Positions 1 through 12,475 are shown, counted from the stretch's first letter. The stretch: DNA of 64,000 bases from Ypsolopha sequella (GCA_934047225.1 OW203989.1:8841977-8905976); one strand, 5' to 3'. Made by a program: numbers and translations. The notes: a model not told the origin generated them from the letters alone.

Positions 1-1529
1 GAGATTAAAAGAACTGAACAAAATAGTAACAAAAAAATCGTACCACTAAATACAATATGTGTTGAAACGGTACTGCTATTACGATACCAATACGAATAAC
101 GAATACATCTTAACACTAATTATTTTAACACATTACGATTTCTGTTTTCAAAGGAACTGTTGTGGGCTTATCACACAAAAGAAAGAGTTTCAGTTTTTAA
201 TCACGTAAATCTTGTGCAAGATGACCGTCTTTACGAGATGCAAACAAAAAAGTATTCGCTTCAAAAAGTCCGTTTTGGAAATGCTCCCCAAAATCGAAAA
301 ATTTTCTAGATTTTTTTCCTATAATAAACGATTTTTTGAAGCAGTGACTGTCGCGCCAGCACTTGAAAACAAACATTTTTTAGAATTACAAATATAAAAT
401 ATATTACTTTCGCGTAATCTAGTACCAAAATTTTCTTGTGAAACGGTCATGCACGATACAATCTTTTTAAACTGAAATTAATACAATCACCCTAAACCAA
501 AACTACCCCTTCCGAGTAAGCTATTCGAAAAGGTACTTACATAAATCTGTTGTGGAATTCTATAAGAAAATCGTATTCATTTGACAGCTTGTAAGTATGG
601 TTGTGGTGTCAAACGGGCTAATTTGCTTTGTAGAATGTATACGTGTGACCCAATTACCGTATTCTATTACAGCGCGTATGCAGTGCTGCTTAAGGCGATT
701 ACCGTCACCAAATTAGCAGCTCGATGTTTGTCTGTATGAATATCGACGGAAACGATATTGAAATAACGTTCAAATCAGTGCACAATGCGTGGTGGCTGTT
801 ACGACGCTCGCTGCGTCCTTGATAGGGCAAAATTGGAGAAAATAATACTTTTCACATGGGCGTCATTGTTCGATTGAATTGAATAATGTTATATTTATAG
901 CTATCAAGTTTATCTATTTATCAAAGCATAAATGAATTAAATCACCTAAGCCGCTTAGGAGCAGTAGGAAATTCAAGCCAAAAAACACCATTCAGTTGAA
1001 ACAATTTTTCATATAGAAGTTTTGGTGGTACGAAAAAGAAAAATGTTGCATATGTTGTCCTAGAGTTGATAATCCATAATACATTTTCTCCAATATTTTT
1101 GGTTTGGCCATAAAAGAGGAGTAGGCTTTAGAAAGTACCCATTTGGCGGTATTAAGGGCCTTAACGACAAACATGTTATTTTCGTATTCGAAACTTGGTA
1201 TAACATCTTCTATTTATTAATTAATTAACATATAAAGCTTTTCCTACATAATACAAAAATTTCGTAGTTTTAAATAAATACAGTTATCCTAATTTTTTAA
1301 ATTATTTAGCCCCATCATATGGTCAGTAACGAAAAAATCGAAAATGTATGTACCAAGTTTCACCTACGAAAATAACATGTTTGACGTGCTGCATAGAATA
1401 CATTAAGGCGATATGCGAAAAAAATACGGGTATTTCTTTTCTGTGTATTTCAATAAATACACAGAAAATTTTAATACATTTCCGGTATATGCATTTTGAC
1501 TATATAATCTAGGGTTTTGAAATTGGAAA
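1..1529. other. AT-rich intergenic DNA, nothing recognised
   Basis: No ORF above 75 codons on either strand, no splice-flanked exon and no clear repeat structure seen. Confidence 0.5.
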
Positions 1530-1800
1530 ACATGTTTGGATAAATTTTCCTCGATAGAAATAATTGTTAAAAGGAAGTCTTCAAACACACTTTTTCTCTT
1601 CGTTTGACGAATAGAAATCATATACAGAACTCAAACATATTTTATTAGGTGTGTTTCAACAATATCTAGAGATTTGATATTTGAAATTTTGCTAGCTATT
1701 TTAGGTTTTTAATAAAAATATAAAACTAACTTATTTCCCTTTTGCCCTGAATCCACCCCTCTCGCACTGCGCGATTTTTCGCTTGGAGTGACAGTAAGAA
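1530..1800 (+). repeat. Three-copy dispersed repeat, copy 1
   Basis: Blocks 'aaattttcctcgatagaaataatt', 'tttcaacaatat' and 'tccacccctctcgcactgcg' recur in the same order at 48235-48510 and 51185-51455 (CLEC16A intron 4). Confidence 0.65.
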
Positions 1801-2438
1801 AAATAAAATTCGCATAGCCTCTTAATTGGGCCTCTGAGCTATCAAATATTTACCGACCGATACAAGCATTTTTTGACTAATACCTACTTGGTACTTGGTT
1901 CTAAAGTATCGATATCAAAAGTACTTGTATCGAAAGAAATGTATCAAGAAAATACCTGTATTTAATCATACCATTTCATCCATACACCATGATAATTAAA
2001 TTAACATAAAATAATGAATTTAATTTTTAGAAGTAAAAATACTGTGTTAGCGTTTTTCTGACGTGAATAAAAAAAGGGTGCATATAAAGTCAGATTGAGC
2101 ATTTTGCATCAATCAGAACTAAACTCTATAACGTTTCCTTTTAGTTTTAAATAGCACGCTGAGAGCCGTTACGACCACCAAGAAACACGCGCTCACGAAA
2201 AACGGAGTTTTTAGTTAATAGCTCGGCTTCTAGATTAAATTATTAAAATATTCTAATACCGATAGATGGCGTCATTGTTCTTTTATTTTTAATACAATTT
2301 TCAAGGTTGTATGATTTAAGAAAGGCCCTTTAACACTAGAAAAACATGAAATTTGGAGGTAACTTCGTAGAGCTTTTGCGTTTTTTCTGAAATAAATAGG
2401 TTAGCCCTAGTCTGCTATATATATTATTTTTATTAAAC

Positions 2439-2690
2439 CGATTGACCAAGTTACACAATGTGGAATAATCATTTGAAGTTGTGCATGTGACCTTATACGG
2501 AACCTTAAGCAACCATAATAGTCCAAAAATTATCTGCCGGCGCACACCGACAACTAGACATCCACATTCTACACCGTCCTCTTGCTGAAATGTATGTTTT
2601 ATTTTGCCATCAGCAAAACGCAAAAAGATCCCTGTCAGACAACTTTGAAAAAGAAAAAGAACTAATTTATCCACCAATGATAATAATCTA
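2439..2690 (-). repeat. Dispersed repeat ('gatccctgtcagacaact' family)
   Basis: 'acaactagacatccacattctacaccgtcc ... gatccctgtcagacaactttga' is shared with 63560-63790 and, partly, 55100-55195. The 122-codon frame across it is not credible as a gene. Confidence 0.55.
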
Positions 2691-3070
2691 CTTTCTTTGA
2701 TCATAGTTTTTACGTTTGAATTGGGCTGTTAGGCTCTTTATCTTTGAGTTATTGCCATAAATAAGGCGGTGTTTTGACTGAACTAATGCAAGCTGGATTT
2801 TTAGTAGCTAAAAAGCAGAAAACTGATGATATTACTTGTCTTTACGAACAATCTTTACTGTAAAGCCAACTTGATTAAGGGTAATTTCGCAGCCGGATTG
2901 TGAAAAACACGCCTTTTCTAATTAATCGAAATAAAATACTTAATTCAAAATTCACAAAACCTTATTACCTATGTATTGTGTATGTTGTCATCGCAAAGTT
3001 TCCATTGGTTTCTGTAGATCAGAATTACAATTATTTTGATTTAAATGTTTTCGACTTTTCGGCGACTAAA

Positions 3071-6000
3071 AATCCAATATGTGTATTGTATATAAATACA
3101 TATGTATTATATATAGATCAACCCATGTATTTACGTAGGTCTGAACCCACTAATTACAATTTTACTGAAATATTGTCATGTTTTTGTAGACTGGCATCGC
3201 GTGCGGCACCCCTCCCATGTTTGAGGTATAGTCTCCTGCAGTTCACGTTGGCTGTTTGTATACGATTTTCACTTTTATGACAGGGTAAAAAGAAATACAG
3301 TTAGTTGGTTGACGTGCTAGTGACCTTACCTTACATACAATTTTAGAGCGTTCCATAGTAAAAACTAAATACATCTGTCGGTTAATTTGATGTATAGTAT
3401 AAGTTTATGTAAAAAAAAAGACATGATCTTGCCAAGTTTCTTGCCCGTTCTTCTTAGCAAGACTAATCGAATGAGCGGAGGTAGGCATGTATTTATATAT
3501 GTAACCTATTACTATGTAGTATATAGGATGGGATTTGGTCGGCCACCTGGATTCGTGCTGGGGGCTCGGTTGGTGATCATTGAACCTTGTTCCTGGTCCC
3601 TGGCCGGGTCTCCTCCGGTATGGGTTCGGGCGGTTGATTGGATTTCACATTGTATAATAATATTATACCTATAATTTTAATCGTATATATATTGCTACAT
3701 AAATTAAATAAACATTTAATCTAAGTAGTTCATGTACATTTATTATTTTATTACATATATTTTTATAAGATTAAAATTTGACTTGTGAAACGAGTATTAT
3801 ATATACCTACTTTGCAAAATAAACTTTTTTGAAATTTGAATTTTGTATTCAACCAATAGTACGTACGTAGCGGATCTAAACAAAGCGGGAAAACTACGGT
3901 TATGTATCGTAGCATGTGCTACGAGAAAAAAGAGTTGACTGAAAGAGAAATTGCAAGTTTTCTAATAACCGTTAGTTTTATAGGTATACTTATAATATAA
4001 TAGCTTTTGCTCGCAGTTTCACCCGCTCTGATTTAGTTTTCATTTTCCCGGGATAAAAAGTAACCTATGTCACTCTCCGGCCCGTAAACTATTTCTTTGT
4101 AAAAAAATCACGTCAATCCGTTGCTCCGTTGCTGCGTCTTAAAAGAACAAACCAATAAACACATTTTCACATTTATATGTACCATCCGTCCTCTGTATGG
4201 ACGTACGATTTCATGTGGACAATATTGTAACTGAAACAAAATCGAATATATTTACTAAGTATTTAGTGATGCTAATTGTATTCCAAAAGGGTAAAAATAC
4301 CTTATTTATGCTTGTGATGTATTTCAGTCACTATGGGAATCTTTGCACTTTTTGATTGACGTTGTATACTTATTATACAATCAATGACAGATTGTTCACT
4401 TCCGGTCATCTATACACAGCTAAAATGAAACCCATAATCGTTTTTTAATGTGCAATTTTTGTCTGTTTTTTGGAATAAATAGATCAATTTAGGTCATTGA
4501 CCTAAATTATTTGTTAATGAGAGGTCAAAGATTTAGGTATGTAATAATTTATGTAATAATACATATTATTGTGTTATATGGATGTATGGATAGACGTTTC
4601 TTACTCCTACACGTCATAACTACTGAACCGATTGAGCTGAAATTTTGCACAAATATAGTTCTAGACCTACAAACAAAGCATCTTTTTCCTTCTTCTGGTT
4701 TTATAAAATGCAATTTTCTGCTTGTAGAGTATTTATTTTTACCTCACAACTCGATATGGGGTTTGAACAATCGCCATTATACGTTCAATACGAGATGATA
4801 AGCTGAGTGTTAAACTTATCGGCAACTATTTTTCAACTTTCATAGCACTTGCTAAAAAACAGCTTTATCGGGGATTCGTTTGGACACATTTTAAAACAAA
4901 CTATCTGGTGTCTTAAACTCTTATAATCTTTTAAGATTGTTACAAAAAAATCAATATTTGTTAGCTAGCGCAAAAGTCAATCTGTCACTCTCTGTATCTC
5001 GTCGGCAGATGCCCCTAGTTGCCCGTAGGGGGCGCGCGTGTCTCGCACCAGTGTTACCCGCTACACAGCGCTATTTACTTACAGCGTCTGCTGAGCATGA
5101 AAGAGTAATGAGATGCAAAATTATGCATTTTTACTTTGCAACCGCTCAAAGCTCATGTATGGGGAACGAATGAACGACGAACATGCAATTTATTTTCTCC
5201 ATTTCAAAAGAAATTAATAACATGCAGTAAGTTACTCATGTTCATTATAACTTATGCAGTTTTGCAGCTAATTAGTCAAGAAGTTGGTAATTGAATAAGA
5301 AAATAAGTACAACAGGCAAGTTACGTGTGACAGAACTTAAACCACGGGGGTCGGGCGGCAGGGCGGTCCCGGTCAGACTGACTACAACGCGCAGTCATAC
5401 GTATTTTCTTTTTACGGTGAAAATAACGGTTTTTTCATATTTATTTTATAGCCTGCAGCTGCTTTATGCTAATATCAGTTATATTATGCAAAGTTTAAAT
5501 CTAATTGCAAATATTGAATGCTATCGGTTTATTGTACGGTTTGGAGGTAACTTTGTAATTTTTTTCTATCGAGAAAATTTAATGGAATCAGGTTTTTACC
5601 AAAGCGTTGACATAGCATTAGTCCTCAACTTTACCATATATTTATTTCAGAGTGATTGTTGCAGTATTTGTTGGTATAAAGCAGAATTATTGGTTGACTT
5701 GGTATAAAAGATGAAAAGTGTACAGTTTGCGCCAAATTTAAAAATTAAAAGATTTTATTTGTATAATTTTTGGTTACAAAATTAGGGTGACATGCTTTAA
5801 AGTACCATAAAAATCTACCCATACCAGCGTACAAACTTAAAAATTGCATACAGTCTTAATTCTATCACATTATTTTTTACAATCATTTTCACAAAATAAT
5901 TATTTAGTTAACATCTTAAGATTTGTCTCATATTGTAAAAAATCATTAATCGAGTAGAAACAATTATTAAAAAGCCAAGCATGAACCTTTTTTTTAATTA

Positions 6001-6186
6001 GTTAAGGGTGGTACCTTTAATTCATAATTCCTTAAATAAATGCAACTCTTAAATTCGTCTGTGTCCCTGTATATCTCTCTCTTTCATCAATTTTTCTCTA
6101 TCTGTCACTTTGACGTTAAAATTGTGCTGCATCATCAGTTGGATATGCTGTTGAAGTTTTAATTTGGTTAATTTACAATGTCACGA
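3071..6186. other. Intergenic, mostly unrecognised
   Basis: Apart from the Helitron-like fragment near 4001, I see only small GC-richer pieces (about 3540-3640, 5000-5075, 5340-5395) without splice signals or conserved frames, and part of a 'cataactactgaaccgattgagctg' motif near 4613 shared with the Helitron-like copies. Confidence 0.4.
4001..4150 (-). mobile_element. Truncated Helitron-like fragment
   Basis: 'tagcttttgctcgcagtttcacccg', then 'gggataaaaagtaacctatgt' and 'cgtcaatccgttgctccgttgctgcg', the inverse of the short copy at 58868. The 5' end is not recognisable. Confidence 0.5.
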
Positions 6187-6380
6187 CCAAAGATTTCAAA
6201 AGTAAAGATAAGCCTTTACCGTACTATGACAGCACCAAAATGTTTCCACCTTTAAATGGGTGACGCTCACACTTTTGGAATCAGTGCTTATCTGAACACA
6301 GTGATAGTTGGACGCCTTAAGTGCACTTAAAGTTAATCATTTTAACAACTTTAGTAGTCTGATCAGTTTGCTGACCGTAG
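6187..6380 (+). repeat. Direct repeat pair, left copy
   Basis: From 'ccaaagatttcaaaagtaaag' to 'gtttgctgaccgtag'; the right copy at 7495-7691 is about 92% identical. Includes 'acagcaccaaaatgtttccacc' in both. Confidence 0.85.
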
Positions 6381-6413
6381 CTACGGTTTACAGATTACTA
6401 AAGTTGTTACTAA

Positions 6414-6745
6414 TGATCACGCAGCGAAACAACAAATTGGTGTGATTTTAGCTAATACTGATATATTTTGTAGGAAAAAAATATTGGATTTAAGTAAAAT
6501 CTCTTCAAATTTTCATAACGTATTTTATGAAAAAAAAAAATCAGGGTGATCTCTTAACCACCTTCTTGAAACAAACGTTTGAAAACCAAAAAAAAAGAGG
6601 TTGCATTGTTTATAAGTAGAATCCCCAGATAAAAGATTTATAAATGAAATATATCTTTTTCAATACAAGAAAAGTACGAATTTTTACAAACGAATCCTCG
6701 AAAGTCTGGCGTTGTTCATACTCTAGGCTCATGTACAGTTAAATA
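6414..6745 (+). repeat. Dispersed repeat, copy 1
   Basis: 'tgatcacgcagcgaaacaacaaattggtgtg', then 'aaaccaaaaaaaaagagg' and 'ataaaagat', matching 21837-22200 over about 330 bp. Confidence 0.75.
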
Positions 6746-7072
6746 GCGTAAGTAGTCCCTTGAAGTCATCTGAAACGATTTATTATTATAGCCGATAAAC
6801 TGATGAGCAGTTTGGCTAAATATTGTAAAAATATCATGTTATTGTCTTTTGATAAATAAATAATATCTATCTATCTATCATACTAAAAGTGATGAATATC
6901 GCTATCGCTAAGTTCGGTAATAATAAGAATTATTCAAATATTCAAAAAGTTTTCTGGTTTGCTATAAAAATATACTGATATTTCACTACAGGAGACGTGT
7001 CCATTATTACTTCTCAGCGTGATCGTGGATTCATATCGCCGTACTTCGGGCACAGACATCAGCGAACAGACA

Positions 7073-7455
7073 TCATAACGCCAGGGCCACAGCTTCAGGC
7101 TTCTGGCGGCGCTTCTTGCTGCGCTTACAGGCGGTTTTTGCGACGAGCTTAGCCCTGCCACGACACCCGTCGGCGCCTTCCACCGCATTGGATGTATAGC
7201 GCGCTCGCTTGCTCAAAGCGCTTGTCACTAGGTTCGTCCTGTGCCCTCGATCACTGGCGCGGCTCCCCACCTCCCCGCACACCGTCGAGAGAGCGCAAGT
7301 CACTCGAAGCCGGACAAGGCGCGCGAGCGGCGACTCATGGCCGGCCCTATACAACTTCATACATTTGTTCTTTCCGCCGGAGCCGTCGCAAGAAGAACCA
7401 CTTGGCGCGCCTCTGAAAGCCTGAAGCTATGGCCGACCGGTAACGCGACTAACTC
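7073..7455. repeat. GC-rich patch with inverted ends
   Basis: Left 'cataacgccagggccacagcttcaggctt' is mirrored, imperfectly, by right 'aagcctgaagctatggccgaccggtaacg'. Several overlapping ORFs of 70-95 codons on both strands are by-products of high GC. It could be an inserted element or an exon-containing island; no phase-compatible link to the gene at 10337 was found. Confidence 0.45.
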
Positions 7456-7494
7456 ACTTGTGGACGTGATCAAATGTCATGCTGTTTTATTTCG

Positions 7495-7691
7495 CCAAAG
7501 ATTTAAAAAGTAAAGATAAATCCTTACCGTAGTAAGACAGCACCAAAATGTTTCCACCTTTAAATGGGTGACGCTCACACGTTTGGAATCAGTGCTGCTC
7601 ATCTGAACACAGTGATAGTTAGACGCCTTAAGTGCACTTAAAGTTAATTATTTTAACAACTTTGGTAATCTGATCAGTTTGCTGACCGTAG
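7495..7691 (+). repeat. Direct repeat pair, right copy
   Basis: Same sequence as 6187-6380 with a 3-bp insertion (gtgctgctcat for gtgcttat) and scattered changes. The 1.1 kb between the copies contains another dispersed repeat and a GC-rich inverted-repeat patch. Confidence 0.85.
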
Positions 7692-9751
7692 GCAGACAGA
7701 TTGCGCACTCATAATTGTGCGCGCGTCGGCATTATGTTAACGCACACATTCAAAAACAATGCAATAGATTTTAGGTGCCAGGGCTCATCTAAACTTTTGA
7801 AATCTTTGGATTTTGGTATAAAGTGCACGCTCCATTAAACCGGCGAGGACAATACAATCGTATCGATTCCGTCGCGGCCTCAAAATTGAAAACTTGTTTC
7901 AGGAGAAACCAGATATTGGCAAGACTTGAACGGTTTCAAACATAATTTTTAGGTTATTATTATTGTAGCTAACATTTTCTTTTTGACCGTAAACTATTTT
8001 TGATTTTTTTTTAAACAATTCGGCCCTTTTGGGATGGGTGGAAACACCGTGCGGTCTAATGATAATATTTTGCTAACTATCATAATCAATTTATCATATG
8101 TAAATGTATAACTACAACATAACAACGTGCAAAATTTTATGGACTAACTTGTTATCATATGTTCTTCCAATACACTATAAACGTAATATAGAAGAAAATG
8201 CAATAAAAGAAATGAAAAAATCGACGTTATCGCGAAGCAGCAATAAAACGTATCGTCCCGTATAAAGATTCTGATTTTCTATAAAACATAGATATTAATG
8301 TTGTTTTCTTGTTCTCATCCCTACCCTTCGGTAGTTTACGACCAGTTTTATATGCTTTTTGGGATTCCGTAGCTCTAAACTGAAAAATGAAACCATTGTA
8401 AGTTCTAATTAAATCAAAATGAAAAAAACGAGATTCCTACTCACAGCATCTGTCACGGTCTAGAAGGCTTAGTGAACAGTAAAACATATAATGTAGGTAC
8501 ATATTTTGAATTATATTTTCTACATACCTACGTAATAAACCACTTTTTCTTATCATATAAATTCGAAAAGTTAATTTAAATATGCTAAAGCTAAATTATT
8601 TCCTTACGGTAAACGTTCATACAAACGAGTGTTCGTCATAAAGCAATATGGGTCATACACAGAAGAGCAATTTTTTTAAAGATGAAATAAGAAGCTTTTG
8701 ATAATTTTTGAATCCAAGTTTTAATGTTATAAAATCAACAAATATCTAAAAAAAAAAAACTAAACGAGATCGTTCTTTTAATCTTACAAAAAAATAATTT
8801 TTTGTTTTTTATTAGACCACAGAAGTGATACTAATTTCTACAGAAGAGATCAAAATCAACCTTAAACCAAATAAACATCCAGAATAGTAACAAAAACAAA
8901 ACTAAAACGTTTTTTTTTGGTTATTCATCTTACATACTAAACTAATAATCATTTTTAAAACAAGAAGGCTCAGTGACGAAAAAAAATTAAATGTCTACAG
9001 AAGGTACTTAGGTACGAACGATAAAATGATACGGAACCATTTTTCTAGCAAATGGTAACGCTTCTTGACCGCTTTTTTATAGGACTACACGATTTCGTTT
9101 GTGTAAGACATGAAATATCGACAGGAAGGCAATTTCCCGTAAAATTCCGAACCAATCCACTGCGGTTTTATTGGACGATACATCTTCATTTTCTGTTTAT
9201 GAAAATCGTGAGTTGTATGAACAAGTTCTGTTGAACTTCAACAAGTTGTTATAAACAGTAATAACTCTTGCTGCCGTCGTGATAAGGAGCAATTTGCTCA
9301 TTGTAGAATGCTAGGCCAAAGGTTTAGTTAACAGGCGATAAAAACGACAATTTGTACGACTTGAAGTTAAATTCTGTATCTTTTATTGAGGTCGTTAGAA
9401 GTCATAGTAGTAAATTAGTTAAGTGAGCCATATCTAGAAATATTTTGAAGGTATCTGAATTGAAAATTGTTATAGGGTACCTATATACCAAAAAGAGCGT
9501 GGGCCGACTCGCACTTGGCCGGTTTTTCTGAAAATTATTTTTGCCTTAATAAACCAGTATGTAAATATTGTTCAAAGTGAAGCTGTTTTTAGATTAAAAT
9601 TAAGTAAAATTGGTTATTTCTTTGAAACCACTAATGGTAGTTCTATGGTTCTTGCACTAAAAGACGAGGAAAATATTGCTTAGAAAATTTGTTTTTTGGA
9701 AACTTTTTTCTGTCCATGGCGTCCATGTGAAAAGTATTATTTTCTCTTGTT
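7692..9751. other. Intergenic, nothing recognised
   Basis: AT-rich with poly-A/T runs. Only the repeat end 'gggccgactcgcacttggccgg' at 9499-9522 is recognisable. Confidence 0.45.
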
Positions 9752-9991
9752 TTGCGCTATCCGGAGACCGAGCGACGTCGTAACGCAGTGCGCGCTGATA
9801 TGAACGCTATGTACTTCAATATAGTTTCTGTCGATATTTGTACCGACACAGGTCAACTCAAGGTCTTCGGCGACTACCTGCCCCTTAACGTGTGTTCTGA
9901 AGCACGTAGACTGAACACAACTGTGCACAGATTAGTGGTTGACACGCTAGAGTCAGCAGACTACAGAGTTTTCATGTATTTAGAAAACTAA
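9752..9991 (+). repeat. Dispersed repeat containing a 79-codon frame
   Basis: The segment 'gcgcgctgatatgaacgctatgtacttcaatatag ... cttaacgtgtg' is repeated, more decayed, at 38436-38535 (CLEC16A intron 10). The frame here ([19 protein letters not shown]) is broken in the other copy, so I treat it as repeat-derived rather than a host gene. Confidence 0.5.
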
Positions 9992-10336
9992 AAAGTCTGC
10001 GTACTCGTATATATCTACTTATTATTCTAATATTTTTAGAGGAGGTTGAACCCTAATATCATCTACATGTAGCCATTTATAATATAGTTATAACTACAAA
10101 CTTTGCTCTAGGTATTTTTCCCCAAAACTTTTCCATGAACGCCTATGTTTTATCTTGTACCTCCTAACGGGTTGACTGGTAGTCCACCCATTGTACGTCT
10201 TTAACTTGTGCAGTAAAGAATTAAATAATAATTAAATAATCCCCTGTCTATAGATCAGATCACAGGCCCTATAAAGTTTTGAACTACGTCGGCGTGGGTA
10301 ATCACCTTAATAATTTACAATGGTGGTCTGTTTCAG

Positions 10337-10492
10337 TGCGCGGCGGGGCGCGCGGCGTGGCAGGAGGCGGCAGCGCTGTCTGTGGGCGGGGGCGGCGCGG
10401 GCGCAGGTGGGGCCGCGCGTCGCTGCTCCGTCCTCGGCGACCACCCCCACGCGAGATCCGACAAGAAACACAACTGGCACAGGACCAACCGG
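10337..10492 (+). CDS. Two-TM protein gene, first visible exon
   Basis: An exon of exactly 52 codons between a TTTCAG acceptor and a GG|GTTAGT donor. It encodes a Gly/Ala-rich stretch (GGGGAGAGGAARRCSVLGD) followed by HARSDKKHNWHRTNR. No in-frame ATG occurs, so at least one 5' exon lies upstream and was not found. GC content is far above the flanks. Phase 0 out matches the next exon. Confidence 0.6.
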
Positions 10493-11035
10493 GTTAGTCC
10501 CTTGTTACTGGTAACTCGAAGACTATTCTATTTATTTGACCCCCTCTTTGGTCTAATAGTTCGAGTACTCGTCCCTAATCTAAAGGTTGCGTCTTCAAAT
10601 CCCGTAGGGAACACAACTTTGTGCCCCTACTAGATTTAAAGACGCGATCTCCGGTTCAGTAAGCCAAAAGTCGACAAACAGCACCAGGAACCAGGCCACA
10701 GAGGAACGCATTCAATGCAGCTATTTGCTAGGTTGATGTATAGGTCTACCAGAATCTGATGGCAAAATGTGGAAATTTAAATTTGTTGTAGCAATACTGG
10801 TATAGTACGGATGAATAAAACACTTGTACTGTTTCAAAACCAATTATTTCCCAACTAGTTTCGCCTTATCGGCCCTATCAAGGGATGGTTTATTTACATA
10901 TTCGTTATATACACATATTCCTTATGTTCGTTATATAAGTTCTATCGATACGCAGTGTTTATGCATTACTACTAGTACTAGGAACCCATTAGGGTACAAT
11001 AACAAAAACCGCAAAAGGATTTTTTCACATTTCAG

Positions 11036-11182
11036 GTGCGGGACGCTTCCTACGGCTCGTCTTCAGACTCGGACTGCGATGGAGAAGGTGGCGGCGACTG
11101 GGGAGTTGCGAGGTTGCTGTACGCAGGCTTGGCAACACTTGCTGTGGGGCTGGTGGTTTACTTCGTGGGCACAGGCGACAAG
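11036..11182 (+). CDS. Two-TM protein gene, exon with TM1
   Basis: 49 codons between TTTCAG and AAG|GTTCGT. It encodes VRDASYGSSSDSDCDGEGGG (acidic, Ser-rich), then the hydrophobic segment LLYAGLATLAVGLVVYFVGT, a predicted membrane helix, ending GDK. Phase 0 in and out. Two diverged intronic copies of part of this exon follow at about 11205-11310 and 11335-11490. Confidence 0.72.
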
Positions 11183-11579
11183 GTTCGTTCTTTGTTCTTG
11201 TAGCTCTAGTACGATGAAAAAGGCGGCGGCTAATACAGGGGAGTTTCGAGGTTGCTTTACGCAGGCTTGGCGACACTCACTACTTCGTGGGAACAGACGA
11301 TATGCTTCGTTTTTTATTCTTGTAGCTTAAATGCGATGGAGCAGGTGGCGGCGACTGGGGAGTTGCAAAATTTCTGTACGCAGAGTGCGATTGGGAAAAG
11401 CAGCGGCAACTTGAAAGAGGAGAGGTTGCTGTACGCAGGCGTGGCGACGCTCTCTGCCAGGCTGGTGTTCTGCTTCGCTGACATAAATGTTCGTTCTGTT
11501 CATTCTTGTACATCTTCAAAGGCAAATGGAAGTTTACTGATACGGTATGACGCTATACAAATTTTTCTTTGGTTTCCAG

Positions 11580-11725
11580 GGCTTCAAAACTCCAGCCTTA
11601 CGAATGGTGGGCCCCTCTCTCATCGTGGCGGGGCTCGCCTGCTGCCTATTGCGGATCATATTCTGCATATTTGCCAAGCCGTGCTGCCGCTGTCGGCAGA
11701 GGACCAACTACAAGGAGAACAGAAG
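11580..11725 (+). CDS. Two-TM protein gene, exon with TM2
   Basis: Acceptor TTTCCAG, donor AG|GTCGGT (phase 2). Encodes GFKTPALRMV, a second helix GPSLIVAGLACCLLRIIFCI, then a Cys/Arg-rich patch CCRCRQRTNYKENR that could be palmitoylated (inference). Two helices with a loop of about 13 residues suggest a hairpin with both tails on the same side. The 'LRMVGP..I..G' start of TM2 recalls TMEM200/TMEM171-type proteins, but this is only an impression. Confidence 0.72.
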
Positions 11726-12144
11726 GTCGGTGCCGTCCACATTGCAAGATATAAGTATTTTTTCATAAACAAGTGCGCGCTTGGCCACTACCGCGCCTTA
11801 TGGAAAGCATCGATGAGACCTAGAAAGAAACGCGCTGGCCCAGAAAGTGGGAAAGTGAAAGCAGACGAGGCGTTAATCAGTTCGTCCAGGGACTTCCGCA
11901 AAATCTTCATAAGTCGGTACCGGACTAATTTCACGCAAATGCTTGAAATCACTCTATACCTTCTCGTGACGTTGACAAGCCACTTGGCAGCATGGTTTAG
12001 TCGTGAGTGTGGTGACAAGCCACGACAGAAGCTTACCACCATTCTTCAAACGTCCAGGATGCGCCAAGTAATCAGTCGCTGTGGAAAACTCCTTTCATTC
12101 TCGGCTCGAATGCTGTAGATCTTATCTGATTTTGTGGTTTTCAG

Positions 12145-12460
12145 ACTGTCAGGCGGTGAGGGCGAAGAGATGCCGCTGGCGGGAGGTGGGGCGCGCGCCG
12201 GGCCGGCGCAGTGCTCGCCAGCGCGGCGTCTCGACACGTCCAGCTGCGATGTGTCGAGCCTCTCCAGCGGCGAGGAGGACGAGCGTCTGCGTCGATATCG
12301 CACTGCCTCGGCCCCCTCGCCACCCGCTCCACCTCCCGCACCACCCGAGCCTCCACCCGTGGCACCTCCAGCAGCTCCGCGTCGCCCCCCGCCCCGCAAC
12401 GTCTCGTTTGCAGGCCCGGACGGTGAACTCGTGCTCAGTCCAGCCCAGCTGCGCTCCTAA
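12145..12460 (+). CDS. Two-TM protein gene, terminal exon
   Basis: Starts after TTTTCAG and completes the split Arg codon. It encodes LSGGEGEEMPLAGGG, then DTSSCDVSSLSSGEEDERLR, a proline-rich run (APPPAPPEPPPVAPP) and RNVSFAGPDGELVLS before a TAA at 12458-12460. The tail looks cytoplasmic and disordered, with Ser in acidic contexts (possible casein kinase 2 sites, inference). Very GC-rich. With the preceding three exons it gives 254 visible residues in one continuous frame. Confidence 0.7.
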
Positions 12461-12469
12461 CCCTCAAGC

Positions 12470-12475
12470 AATAAA
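12470..12475 (+). terminator. Poly(A) signal AATAAA, two-TM gene
   Basis: AATAAA begins 10 nt after the TAA. A second AATAAA lies at 12623-12628. Either could define the 3' end; the second gives a more usual 3' UTR length. Confidence 0.45.

Noticed and set aside
2336..2704. 122-codon minus-strand ORF
   Set aside because: Lies on a dispersed repeat also seen at 63560 and 55100, where the frame is not kept.
10279..10633. Alternative frames over the first two-TM exon
   Set aside because: They do not join in phase to the next exon; the 10337-10492 frame does.
11252..12118. 288-codon plus-strand ORF
   Set aside because: Runs across introns of the two-TM gene and overlaps its exon 3 in a different frame; the composition is not protein-like.
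12046..12399. GC-rich ORFs on both strands over the two-TM terminal exon
   Set aside because: Shadows of a GC-rich real exon; only the 12145-12460 frame joins in phase to the upstream exons.
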